From Tachypleus tridentatus (Eukaryota > Arthropoda > Merostomata > Xiphosura > Limulidae), in assembly GCF_004210375.1 (NCBI RefSeq), contig NW_027467782.1, positions 22,361,276 through 22,425,275 of the forward strand: DNA of 64,000 nt. The letters run 5' to 3'. Below are positions 35,909 to 47,300 of this stretch, in pieces; within the stretch, counting starts at the first letter, position 1, and the number at the start of each line of letters is the position of its first letter. The notes below the pieces were generated by a model. It did no database searches and was not told the DNA's origin. It saw only the letters and a list, made by a program, of their open reading frames with translations. The position numbers and the translations under genes were made by a program.

Positions 35909-36178
35909 CAGTTTTTTCTTTTTAATTTCGCACAAAGCTACTCGAGGGCTATCTGTGCTAGCCGTCCCTAATTTAGTAGTGTAAGACTAGAGGGAAGGCA
36001 GCTAGTCAGCACCACCCACCGCCAACTCTTGGGTTACTCTTTTACCAACGAATAGTGGGATTGACATTATAACTCCCCAACTGGTGGGAGGAGAAGCATG
36101 TTTGGCGCGACGGGGATGCGAACCCGCGACTTTCAAATAACAGGTCGCACACCTTAACACGCTTGGCCATACCAGGCC
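35909..36178 (-). mobile_element. tRNA-derived SINE, family 1, with target duplication
   Basis: Full-length copy ending at the head CTTGGCCATACCAGGCC. Flanked by GAAGAATA at 35901-35908 and 36179-36186. Confidence 0.93.
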
Positions 36179-36186
36179 GAAGAATA

Positions 36187-36744
36187 TTGTGAGTCATCTA
36201 CAATCAGAATGCTATGTTACAACTGTCATTAGCTCTAACTAATCGGAAAACAACACAATTTGACAAGCAACATTTATAGAATTTTAACATTTTAAACCGT
36301 TCAACCTCAGTTAATCAACTTTTACGTTATTATTACTTCGAAAATATTAAATATACTCGGCGGAAAATTTCAGCTTGTAAGGATGTGCAGTCTATCAAAC
36401 TAGCTAGCTTAAACAAGGAGGGACAGTATTAACGTTTGTAAGTTTATAAAACTGTTGTATACAATCCATCATTTGTAATAGCTCTTAGTGATAACAGTTT
36501 TCATAAATTGTAATTTTTGTATTAAAATATATTTGTCTTAAAAAAGAATATTGTTTGTTTCAATCTCGTTGCAAAATATCATAAATTTAATGCGTAATGT
36601 AAGTAACAAAACAAAGAGGAGACTCGTCAAGGATAAAAAATTATACGTAACAAGTTGAATTTTATTCACGCCATGTTCTAGAGATCTGGTAGAAAAACGT
36701 ATATATTTAAAAACTGCTTGTATGTGTTAGGAAATTTTTTTATG
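36187..36744. other. No gene seen
   Basis: AT-rich spacer. Confidence 0.35.
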
Positions 36745-36760
36745 AAGGGGAGCGAACAAC

Positions 36761-36787
36761 GTTTCGACCTTCTTAGGTCATCGTCAG
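36761..36787 (-). ncRNA. Hammerhead ribozyme-like core in the Penelope-like terminus
   Basis: Minus strand reads CTGACGA (36787-36781), then GACC-TAAGAA-GGTC able to form helix II, then GAAAC (36765-36761). This is the CUGANGA...GAAA arrangement of the hammerhead core. Hammerhead motifs are known from the terminal repeats of Penelope-like elements. I could not pair helices I and III convincingly, so cleavage activity is open. The last ORF codons (LTMT then stop) lie in the core. Confidence 0.5.
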
Positions 36788-37061
36788 GTTCACAAAGAAA
36801 GAAAGAGGTAAGTGACTGATAGCTGACCACATGTTTGAAGAGGGTTGTGTAATTGAGTATAGGAATGTAGAGGGCGTGCTTAGATGTTTCATGTTTATTT
36901 TGGGCTTGAGTTGTTGTATAAGTAAGGCTTCTTTAATTTTGAGTTTGTTTATGTTGGTTTCTTTATTTAGTAATTGAGTGTTTTTTATGGTTATGTTGTT
37001 TTTATTTGATTTGCAGTGTTCGAAAACGTGTGAAGGTGACTTTTTGTGTTCTTTTCAAATA

Positions 37062-38431
37062 CACTGCTGGCCAAAATCTTTAGGCCAATGAACGTAAAGA
37101 CAAAATATACACTTTACGTTGTTAGACTCAACCACTTATTTGAGTAGAGCTTCGAAAGATGAAAATATGAAAAGGGAAAATAAAAAACACAACTTTTTTA
37201 CCATTTAATGGGGAAAATGTGAACACTATGAAATTTCCTAAAATACTAGCTGGTCAAAAGTTTAAGATCATACTGAAACGAAGCGTTAATCGGTAAACAC
37301 GTAAGGAAATTTAGTCATTTGTGTTCAAGCATTAGCGTTGTCAACATCTCCCACTAACATTTCTTGTGTTACTTTGGGAAAAAAAACATGGCAAAGGCTG
37401 AAAAGTTGACATAGTTGAGCGTAGTAAAACTGCTGTTGCAAATTTCTTAAACAACCTTGAGAGATACGGAACGAGAATTACAAGTGGTCGGCCAAAGAAA
37501 CTTTCGCCAACGTTGAGTAGGAGGATTCGACAGGTTGGTTGTCCGGCAAGACAACAGCCGATCGTTGAACAAAATTAAGGCCCTTACGGACGCATAATGC
37601 AGCTCAAAAACAATAAGACGGCATTTACGAGAAAAAGACTTAAAAAACCGTAAACGTCTTCAAAGGCCACGCCTCCTTCCAGCTCGGGTAAACTTTGCTG
37701 AGAAGCACCAAACATGGGACGTAGAAAAGTAGACAAACGTTTTGTTCTCTAATGAGAAAAAATTTAACCTGGAAAATCAAATAGCTTTAAACGTTACTGG
37801 CACGATAAGAATATCCCACCGGAGACATTTTCTACACGACACAGTGGAGGAGGTTCCATTATGATCTGGGGTGCTTACTCCTTCCATAGAACAATGGAGC
37901 TTTAGGTTATACAGGGGTGTGAAACAGCAGCGGCTACATTGGCATGTTGGAGAGAGCATCCTTATTGACTGAATGCCCTCGCTTGTGTAGAAATGACTAG
38001 ATTTTCAGCAGAACAACGTTGAAATCCACAATGACCTCAGAACAAAGGACTTTATCACGGCAAATAACGCGATTCTTTTGGGCTAACCAGCATGTTCACC
38101 CGAAGTGAACCCAATGGAAAATGTTTGGGGATGGATGCAAGTGAAGTCTGTAGAAATGGACGTCAATTTTAAACAGTGCATGATCTTCGTGAAGCCATCT
38201 TCACCACTTGGAATAACATTCCAGTCAGCCTTCTGCAAACGCATGACTTCTTCTTGGTATGGTCTTAAACATAGTGTTCACATTTTGCCTATTAAATGTT
38301 AAAAATGTTTTTTCTCCCTTTTCTTATTTCCATCTTTCGAAGCTCTTCTCAAATATGTGGTTGAGTCTAACAACGCAAAATGCATATTTTTTTCTTTATG
38401 TTGATTGGCCTTAAGATTTTGGCCAGCAGTG
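37062..38431 (+). mobile_element. Tc1-like DNA transposon, decayed
   Basis: Terminal inverted repeats begin CACTGCTGGCCAAAATCTT at both ends (37062 and, on the minus strand, 38431), flanked by TA at 37060-37061 and 38432-38433. Internal pseudogene on the plus strand. Confidence 0.93.
37388..38300 (+). pseudogene. Tc1-like transposase, many breaks
   Basis: Starts MAKAEK at 37388 and hits a stop within nine codons. Downstream, in shifting frames, are [13 protein letters not shown] (about 37838), the decayed second Asp region (about 37998-38020, QQNN where QQDN is usual) and SPEVNPMENVWGWM (about 38098). The last keeps the Glu of a DD34E triad. The CDS is inactive. Confidence 0.88.
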
Positions 38432-38480
38432 TATATATTGTTTTCTACAAGTGGATTTTCTCGTCATTAAGAAGATAGAA

Positions 38481-39853
38481 AAACGATGGACTTTGGCTAC
38501 ACATTCTACAAAATAAAGGTGCTGAAGAAGTTAAGGAAAATAGATATTTATTGTTATTTACGTTTATGAGTATATTAATTACAGTAAGACTAGAGCTTAA
38601 TGTTCAGAATCGATTGTTAGACACAGTTTTTAACATGGATTATCATGTTCATAAGACCTCAAAGACACTCCTTAATAATATATCTCCGTCATAATTTTAT
38701 TTATGAAAATCGTGCTTAATGAAAAATAAACTCTTTTATAAATGAAGTGAAATAACCTCGAATGTTTCCTTTTGTAAAGCCAAGGTTACAATAAAGTGGT
38801 TGATGAAATATAAAATACAAAGGTGTCATCACGAAAAGTATAATAAATAACCTCATGTGTGTGTTTGAAGGATCATAAAAACGTAGTGAAGGAATTTTTG
38901 TTTCTTTCATAATTTTAGCGTGAAGCTAAGCAAAGACTTTGTGAGCTCAGCAGTCGTTTATTCTGAACTAGAGAAAAGACAGCTAGAAAAAGGTATTCAT
39001 TGTCAACTGTATTGGAATTTTACTGTCCCTCTTGTAGTAGATCTATTTTCCTAAAGTGTGTTAGAAATATTTTGACAGCGAGACGCGAATAATGAACCCT
39101 CCAGTTACGTTAACACGTGCTCTCTTAGTGAAGAATGAAACGATAAATTAAATAATCGAACTCCGGTTTTGTATCAGTCAACTACAAAATGCGCTTTACG
39201 AAAGTGATGATAAAAAGTTTGAATGATGAATGATAAAAAGTATCTAAGGTAAAAAAATAAAAAGGAAAAAAACTTAATTTCTAAGTTCTTGTTTGATTAG
39301 TTGTTTTACTTTGAAAAATGATTTTCTTCTACAATATGTTGTATAATTTACATAAATACCTATATATATGTATAGCATGTACTGAATAGTATAGATGATA
39401 CTTTTGAATGATGACTCGAGTATTAAAATAAATTAGTACACACGTACTTTAAATATCTGAAACTTATTAATATTATTCTTTGTCAATAGTCTTTGATATA
39501 ACTAGACGTGCAAAATAAAATCTAAAAGCAAAATAATCATGTGAAATACAAAATAAAGAAGCTTTATGGAATTTAATTTTGTTAAAGGTACAACTCATAA
39601 ATACACAATATAAAATACAATTCAAATTTTGAAGCATAATAGGAAGATAATTTTGTTCAAGGTAAGTGGAATACGTCATTATTTGAATATGATTATGTTT
39701 TGACTGAAGGTAAGGGAGCAACCTAATTATTTAAGTATAAATGATAAACGTTTCTAAGAAAGTGGATTACATGATTTTTTGTTGTAAATACAATAATATA
39801 TTTTTGTGTTATTAAATTGGACGATACTTTTCAAAATTTGCATAATTTATTAA
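38481..39853. other. No gene seen in 1.4 kb
   Basis: AT-rich; open frames 38716-38910 and 39473-39721 (minus) have no recognisable domain. Confidence 0.4.
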
Positions 39854-40080
39854 TTGGCCATGTGGTTATGACGCTTGTCCCATAATTTGAGGGTCGCATG
39901 GTCGAATCAACGTCACACATACTCGCCCTTTCGTCGGTAGGGGTGTTATAAAGTCATGGTAAATCCCACTATTTATTCTTAAAATAGTACCGAACAATCG
40001 TCGGTGGGTCTTTAACTGCTATATTAAGGACGACTAACGGAAATAGCCCTCGTAAAGCATAGCGCGAAATTCAAACAAAA
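39854..40080 (+). mobile_element. tRNA-derived SINE, family 1, diverged
   Basis: TTGGCCATGTGGTTATGACG at the head, body TCGGTGGGTCTTTAACTGCT (internal deletion), end GCGCGAAATTCAAACAAAA. Confidence 0.85.
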
Positions 40081-41163
40081 AATTATTTATCAACTGACAT
40101 TTTCTGATCAAGCAGTTGATCAATAAAATAGAAGTTCCCTCTTTTACAGTTATTAGATTTGTCCAATATTCCTAACAATTCTCTTAAAATAGTGAAATTA
40201 ATATTTAATCAAATATAAAATTATTAGAAATAACCACTTTATAATGAAACATCTCATTTTCTAAATCTATCCTTCTCTGTTTAATAGCACGATGGCAATC
40301 TTTGGTAGTTAAAATATTAGAATTATTCTGCACTATGCATCAGTACTGCTGTGAGTTGAAAATTGTTTTCCTGAAAAATGTAGTTCATGAGAGAATAGAA
40401 ATCTGAAGTTTTCCTGATTGTGGATATTCTGCATCGGATTTAAAAGGACGGTTTAGTTTTAACATTTATTTCTTAAACTAATAAAATATTCGTTTTATCG
40501 TATAATGAATTTATTAAGTTTTTGCCCTACATTTTCTGTCAGGACAAATTAATTAAAAACAAACTACCATGTAAATCTTAGTGTATCAACTGTGAATTGT
40601 TGGACTATATTGTGACAGTTAATATACTCAGAGCTATATTACAAACAATATAAACAAACACAATTATTACTGAAATAAACATTTAATGTACAATAGCTGT
40701 TACATTTAAATGGGCGTAAAATATGTAAACAAACATTTCATTACTTTTGGTTTAATATTATAAACAAGTTTTAACATTATATGACGTAATAAGTAAATAC
40801 TGCAAAAAAGGAAATCATAAAGAAACGCTTGTGAATTGTTGAACTAAAGCCACAGTCTCTTAAATTTAAATAATAGTTATGAATGATCCGATAATATGTT
40901 AAAACGTTAAGTTTTCAAAGTTTATATTTAATTTACTTGAACATAAACGTAAATATTTAAATTACCATGTAAGTTTCTGATAACCCAATAATATCAATGA
41001 TACTGAATTTAAATATTTTGTGCAATTTTGTAAGTATCAATCACATTTGTGTAACTGTATAGTGTGGAGATAAAATCCATCTTGATTTCTCTTAACTCTA
41101 GAGAGAACATATTAACAATGGCTGTTTTATAAATTCGTTTATTAATTCTATTTTGAAGAAAAA
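40081..41163. other. No gene seen; 3' flank of receptor copy A
   Basis: AT-rich. Should hold the 3' UTR of copy A, which is transcribed toward lower coordinates. Confidence 0.4.
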
Positions 41164-41373
41164 TCAGGTTGGTTTCCGAACTTTTCCAATGATAAACGTA
41201 TCTTGGCTGTCAGAATTTTCAATGAGAATAACAACGTTTTCCTTGAGATGTCCTTGTTTAGTGTGAGATTTAACGATAATAAGTTCATCATAATTTTTCA
41301 CATGTCTATCAGACAGAGGTCGCTGGATATATTCTTCAATAGCTTTTGTTTGTTTTAACGCTGATGTTCCTCT
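41164..41373 (-). CDS. Receptor copy A exon 5: distal tail
   Basis: Acceptor ATTCTACATCTTCAG. Begins RGTSALKQTKAIEEYIQRPL, has ELIIVKSHTKQG, VVILIENSDSQDTFIIGK, and stops at TGA 41164-41166. Copies B and C continue about 52 residues past this point with a basic C-terminus that copy A lacks. Confidence 0.78.
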   Translation of the reverse strand, partial: RGTSALKQTKAIEEYIQRPLSDRHVKNYDELIIVKSHTKQGHLKENVVILIENSDSQDTFIIGKVRKPT

Positions 41374-44300
41374 CTGAAGATGTAGAATATAGTTATTTGA
41401 GTAATACTTTCACTATAACATTCATAAAAACAAATAATTTTTTCTATAAAAATTATAAATTATGAAATTGGTTTCAGTTATCTCATAAATGTTTTCTTGA
41501 AACTAGGAAAACTATTTCAAACATTGTTTCACGCAGTGAATAAAGAATGATATACAGCAGACAATAGTTTAAATACTGTTTTCCATTTATATTTTACACG
41601 TTCACAAAGGATAATTAGATTGTTCATATTATTGCCTCGACAAGATTAAAGTACAGTTATAATAAAATGTCAAGTGTTTCACTCAATTTATTGTTATATA
41701 AATTAAACATAAAAAGTTATGTTATCTGAACTCCGAATGACTGGTTATTTACTTTATGTTACAGAGAGAAACAGTTTTGAAACTGTCTTATTTTTTCTGC
41801 AACTTTGGAGTAAATCACGCACCTAATGGTGCTTTAAAATATTCAATAATTCATTATCAGTAGTAGTAGTATGTATGTGAATGAAAAATTACGAAAGGAC
41901 ATTCTGATCTTTATTATTAATGTTATGGACATTGGTAAAGGTAATCAGACTTATCAGACATGAATGGTATCGAATACGTGTGTGTAGGTCTATTTTGGAA
42001 AAAAGATCTCATTCATTCAAACGACTCTGAACATTAAAGATTCTCTGAACGCATCTTTTTCAGTAGTTGAGGATAACCCAAGGTATTAACAACATTGATT
42101 TTAAACATGCAACATCTGTTTGATATTGTACACGTAGTTTGACGTAGTGTTCATTATATTAAAATGGAATATTTTTAACTGTAAAAATGTAAAGTTACTT
42201 GAACCAAATATTAATTATAACGTAAGATGAATAAGAAATTAATTGAATTTCGAACCAAAGTATTCCTTTCTCCTAGGTCGTTTTCATATATCGTCTCCAG
42301 GGTTGTTCGTTTGGTCACTTTTTGCTTTCTTAGTATATTAGTTTTTGTCTTCTTAACGTTATTTGTAGGGACCTTCTTCTCACATTCAGGGATCAGCGGC
42401 ATAGCCTCCAATATATCCAATTCATTAGTTGTTATCTTTTCAACACCAGGCTGTTTGTGTAAAACACGGTTTTTCAAAATATTCCGTTCTTTCCGAGTTT
42501 TTTCTTTCCAGATGTAGAAACAACAAAGAACGCTGCACGATCATTACAAAAAGTAAATAAATAAGAATCACGTGTTTCAAGACCATTAAAATACATATTA
42601 TTATTAAATAAGCTATGGATAATGGGTTACAGTTATAACTATAAATGTGTTTCATGCTTAACCAACAAATAATTGTGTGGATTCTTTAGACAAGTGTATT
42701 CAGTTGTAATGTTTCGAACCATGGAACGTAGTACTTCACATGAAGCCACATGAACCAAAATAATACGTCATATAAAGGCGGAGATCTCAAATTAATACCT
42801 TGCTTGAAATCAGATTTATCAACATGGTATCTCGTAAGAAGGCTGATACATGAATATAGTACCTCACATGAAAGCAGATGTTTCTAACAGCAGTGTGAAT
42901 ACAGAAACCAATATCTTCAAATGATTATTCCCTGTGTTCCACATACTTTAATTATAAAGAAATTGAAAATAACATGTAACTTACCACAAAGCAATAAGAC
43001 ATATCGAAATGAGTGCTGTCCACCAAGCATATCTTGTAACTGTAGATTTTGAAACCGAGGGGAGCGTAGCCTTCGGAACCACTTCAGTTGGATCTCAAGA
43101 CAGAGAGTCGTATTTAAAATCAGTTTACTTACTCTACCGATTTCGTTAAACAGAAAAAAATCTTCAAATGTAAGTTAACAATGATAGTAATGTGTATAAT
43201 TCTTTAAACCCAACAATAATCTTAATTTAACATATTTAAAATTTAAATTCAATAAATACGATATTTCTTCACGACAAGAAATCCACTTGAAATGAAAATG
43301 TATCTCAGAATGGCTGGTATGGATATTAACACTTTTATTTATAAGCATAGAATAACGTTTTAAAACGTTTATACATGTACCAGTCGTTGTGAGATACAAA
43401 TACGATATTTCTTGCATTTATAATGTATTTTCATATTAAACAGCGCCAGGAATGGCCAGGAAGGTTAATGCATTCGTCTCGTAATGTGAGGGTCGCGGGT
43501 TCGTATCTCCGTCGCACCAAACATGCTCGCTCTTTCAGCTGAGGGAGCGTTATTATTTGACGGTCAAATCCAGTATTCGTTCATAAAAGAGTAGCCCAAG
43601 AGTTGGCGGTAGGTGTCTTACCTCTAATCTTACACTGCTAAATTATATATGGCTAGCGCAGATAACCCTCGTGTAGCAATATATATAAATGTAATTGTTA
43701 ACTATTTTACCAAAACAATACCACTTTATCATATACATGTTTCTATGTAAATATAAGATTTTGAGAAAGAAATATTAACATACTATGTCGTTACAACAAC
43801 TGTTGCCACCTCCTGGAAAAGCTTTTCCGAAAAAAAGGAAAGCTGTTTAATACACTAAAAACCATGGAAGTAATGAAGAAGTGTCTTATTATAACAATGT
43901 GTTTTAGACATTTATTTACTCAGTGTTAATTTTTATTGTCTTATCAACGAGTTTATTATCAAAAAACAAATTTATTGTATCAAAACTACATTATATTAAA
44001 AGTCTTTCATCTATTTGTGTTTAATGTGAACAGTTTAAAGTAATTGAGTATCATATATACTTACAACACCTGTCAGCATCTCTTCGGTATCCTCGAGTAC
44101 AGTTGAGATTCTCGGCTGGAACATACACTGGGGAAAACAACAGAGAGTTAATATTTTTATTAGCACGTTTTGTGTCACCGTTTGAATTTTAAGGTTTTCA
44201 CAATGAGCACGACGCACTAGTTATAATATTAAAAATAAATAATGTTGTAAAATAACAACATTAATGTTACTTTTCGTGAGAAAAATAAAACGTGTCAAAA

Positions 44301-47300
44301 CAGTTTCTTAACAGTAGACTTTTGTTTCTTCATGTACTTCCTAATGGAGTTAACTAATGAAACTAATCACACAAACTTGGAAGTTTATGAAATTACACAC
44401 GATCTTTTTTTTATTGGTACATTTGATTTCTGTTGGTGTTTTCCTTGTAAAATTCTTATTTGTCACAGTTAAACGTAAAAGGGTTGTCATTGTTTATGAA
44501 GATACAGGTTCTTTTGGGAACATTACGTTGTTAAAATGCATCAGTATATGATTTTGAGGTGTCTTGCAAACAACAAAATATCAAATAATATCCTTATAAT
44601 GCAGAAGTTCAATGAAATGCATTTCGAGTAAATTTTTCATTTGAAGTTAATAATAAAGCAAATACTTAATTTTTTGTGGATTTATCAAGATAAATAATAT
44701 AGGGATCTAACACCCCCCGCTGTAAATTTAAAGTATTGTTTATTCAGAATACGTTCTCAAAAAACAGTTTGTAGATATGGTTTGTGTCTTTACAGTTTAT
44801 AAGATTTTTCTTCAGTATACACAAGTTGAATACATTATATCAAAATAACTTTGGAGCCTCACTACTTCTCTCTACAGATTTTCTATAATCCATCTCGTCT
44901 CTGATCACAAAGAAATCCACAGTTACTACATCAGTCACGTGACTGGTATATCTGTGTGTACAATAACATGCATATCTATTGAATTATTCAGCGGATGATC
45001 TCGTTTCCAGGTTGAGATTTTTTTTTTCTGCGTACTGTCGCCTGGGACACTTCAACGGTTTTTATCTCTGGCATTTCTGTTCGTACGACTTGTTGCAGGT
45101 CTTCGAACCAAAATTATTTTTTCGATGATCTTAAGTACAATAAATATCTTTGTTTCTAAAAATTAAAATTCTCATTTGAATATATTTTCATTATGTGGGC
45201 ATACAAAGATTTACATTGGAAAGGTCTGCCTTTCCAAAAAGGAAATTTTCGGTTACATCACACCATTTACGAAATGTTAAGCTATGTCATAAAGTTGTTC
45301 TGATAAATTCTGTTCTACCGTGACTTTATATCAGATTGAGTCACATTATATGCCAGGTTGCTTATTCAAAACTGTTTTGGTATGGCTTACTAATCCCTAT
45401 AAACTGTAAAGTATTATTGCTATGAACATCAGTGACAGCCTCTGACTAATACTGTATGATTATTATACGAGTACCGATAAGATTACGAGTTCGTCTTCAT
45501 CACTGCCCTAAAATAGCTCTTTTTAGGGCATCTTTAGCATCAACTGATGGAATGTGATGCATCTTATAAGAGTATATTACAGCTGTCAACATCAACATCT
45601 TCAAATAATATGCCGACCCACTTAGCATCTTGGAGTTGGGCAATATCACCCATTACTGGAGTCCTGATTAGATGTATTAGTATATGGACGAACAAAGAGT
45701 GGAGTATTGATGATAACATTTAAAGTAATTATATGTCGATACGTTTACCAATACTTATTCATACCACACTCCAACATCGACATTTCCTATCATTAAAATT
45801 AAGAAAAACTGATTTCATGTTATCTCTAAAGTAATAATTCCTTGTAAGTACTTTTAACAATGTTGTAATAATCTATTTCGTGCATTTATATTTCTGAGGA
45901 ACCCACTTGAAGCTAATAAATTTTGCATACATTCTACAATGGGTAATTTAAACCTTTTTATTACAGAATTCATATATAGTTCGACGTTTCTAGGTTATAA
46001 AGCAATGAGGAAGGAGATTTGAGATAACGGTGATATAGAGAAACCTTAGTCAACAACACGATACTCACCCAGTTGTGAGTTTTACTTAAATTCTTGTAAA
46101 AAAATAAAGCAAATACAATACTAATATCATTTATAAAATACTTTATGGCAACTTCCACGTATTTTACGTCAGAGAAACAGGCCAAAAACGCAAAACAACT
46201 TTCATGTAACACAAAGAAATAGAATCTCACGTTTTTAAATTTAACAGTGCAACTCAAATAAATATACTACATGTAACATTTAAATTCCAAACAGAGAATC
46301 CAGCATCATTAGACGATAAACCAAATAATTCCTTGTAATACAAGAGCAAACACACGTTAAATCAACATAAAGAAACACTTTTATATCTATATTAATAAAC
46401 TTCAGTAAATCTTGTTCGGTGTATTATAATTTGAAGATGATACTTTTACTTTATAAGATTTTATAACTTATAAAATATTCTGAGAGCACAAAGAGTAACG
46501 CAGCTAGTATTAATAGGAAATTACACGAAGGTTGTTAAAAACTATCATATCAAAATAAGACAGTTCAATTATCATTAAATTATCATTATCATTCATTATC
46601 GAATTTTTAGTGGTAGTTAAACTATATTTCAAATGTTTTACAAACGATAATTAATGACAGAATTAATTTTCATTTTTATTTGTATGAACATCCGACTTGG
46701 TTGTTTATTAAAACATAATACGTTGATATAAACTTTTCATTGTGAAATAATTAAGTTAAAATGATACTATTGTCATCATAATCTTACGTATACATGAGCA
46801 ATATAAATAATTTTGTAGTCAATACACATATTGAAACGAGCAAATTTGCACATTTTCACTAACATAAGGTCTGAATAAAACAACATATGAATCAAGATTT
46901 ATATGTAGTTATACTAAAGCTATAAAAATATTTAGAAATGAGTACTTTTCGAGATTTGCGACTGTAAATCCCTTTCACTTATCAGCCCCAAATATATTCT
47001 CACATCGTGTTTTCGTCATATGCTCCCAAGTCACAAAAGCAAAGTTTGAAGACAATAGGCCTTTTCCATTTACTTTAGGCATAAGCAATTAGGAAAAACA
47101 TTTTTTGCCCAGGAACAAGAAAAGGTAAAATTTTCTTACATTGTGTAATCTTACGTATACACAGGTAATTATTTTTAAATCATACACATGGTGAGTGAAA
47201 TATCAAACGAAAAGGTTATGGCTGAAAGAAATTTAAAAGCAAGATGGGCGATATCAATTTAGATGTTATTCCTGTTAAGTTAGTGTAGTTTAATAAATAA

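Larger units (their letters stand above)
36745..38480 (-). mobile_element. Penelope-like element 3' end, split by a Tc1-like insertion
   Basis: Minus-strand reading from 37059 gives an uninterrupted C-terminal frame with HVFEHCKSNKNNITIKNTQ, then LLNKETNINKLKIKEALLIQ, the pattern of the GIY-YIG-linked C-terminus of Penelope-like ORFs (KIKEALYIQ). It stops at a TAA near 36773. The terminal repeat strings AACAACGTTTCGACC match those at 17345. The Tc1-like element at 37062-38431 interrupts it, and a short continuation lies at 38434 to about 38480. RT and most of the endonuclease are missing. Confidence 0.72.

Noticed and set aside
42227..42517. Plus-strand open frame of 96 codons
   Set aside because: It is the antisense of receptor exon 4, which has splice signals and a homologue in copy B.
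44870..45130. Possible extra Ig-like exon in intron 1 of copy A
   Set aside because: Minus-strand stretches such as DVVTVDFFVIRDEMD look slightly Ig-like, but no single frame holds a Cys-Trp-Cys pattern and exon 1 joins exon 2 directly in phase.
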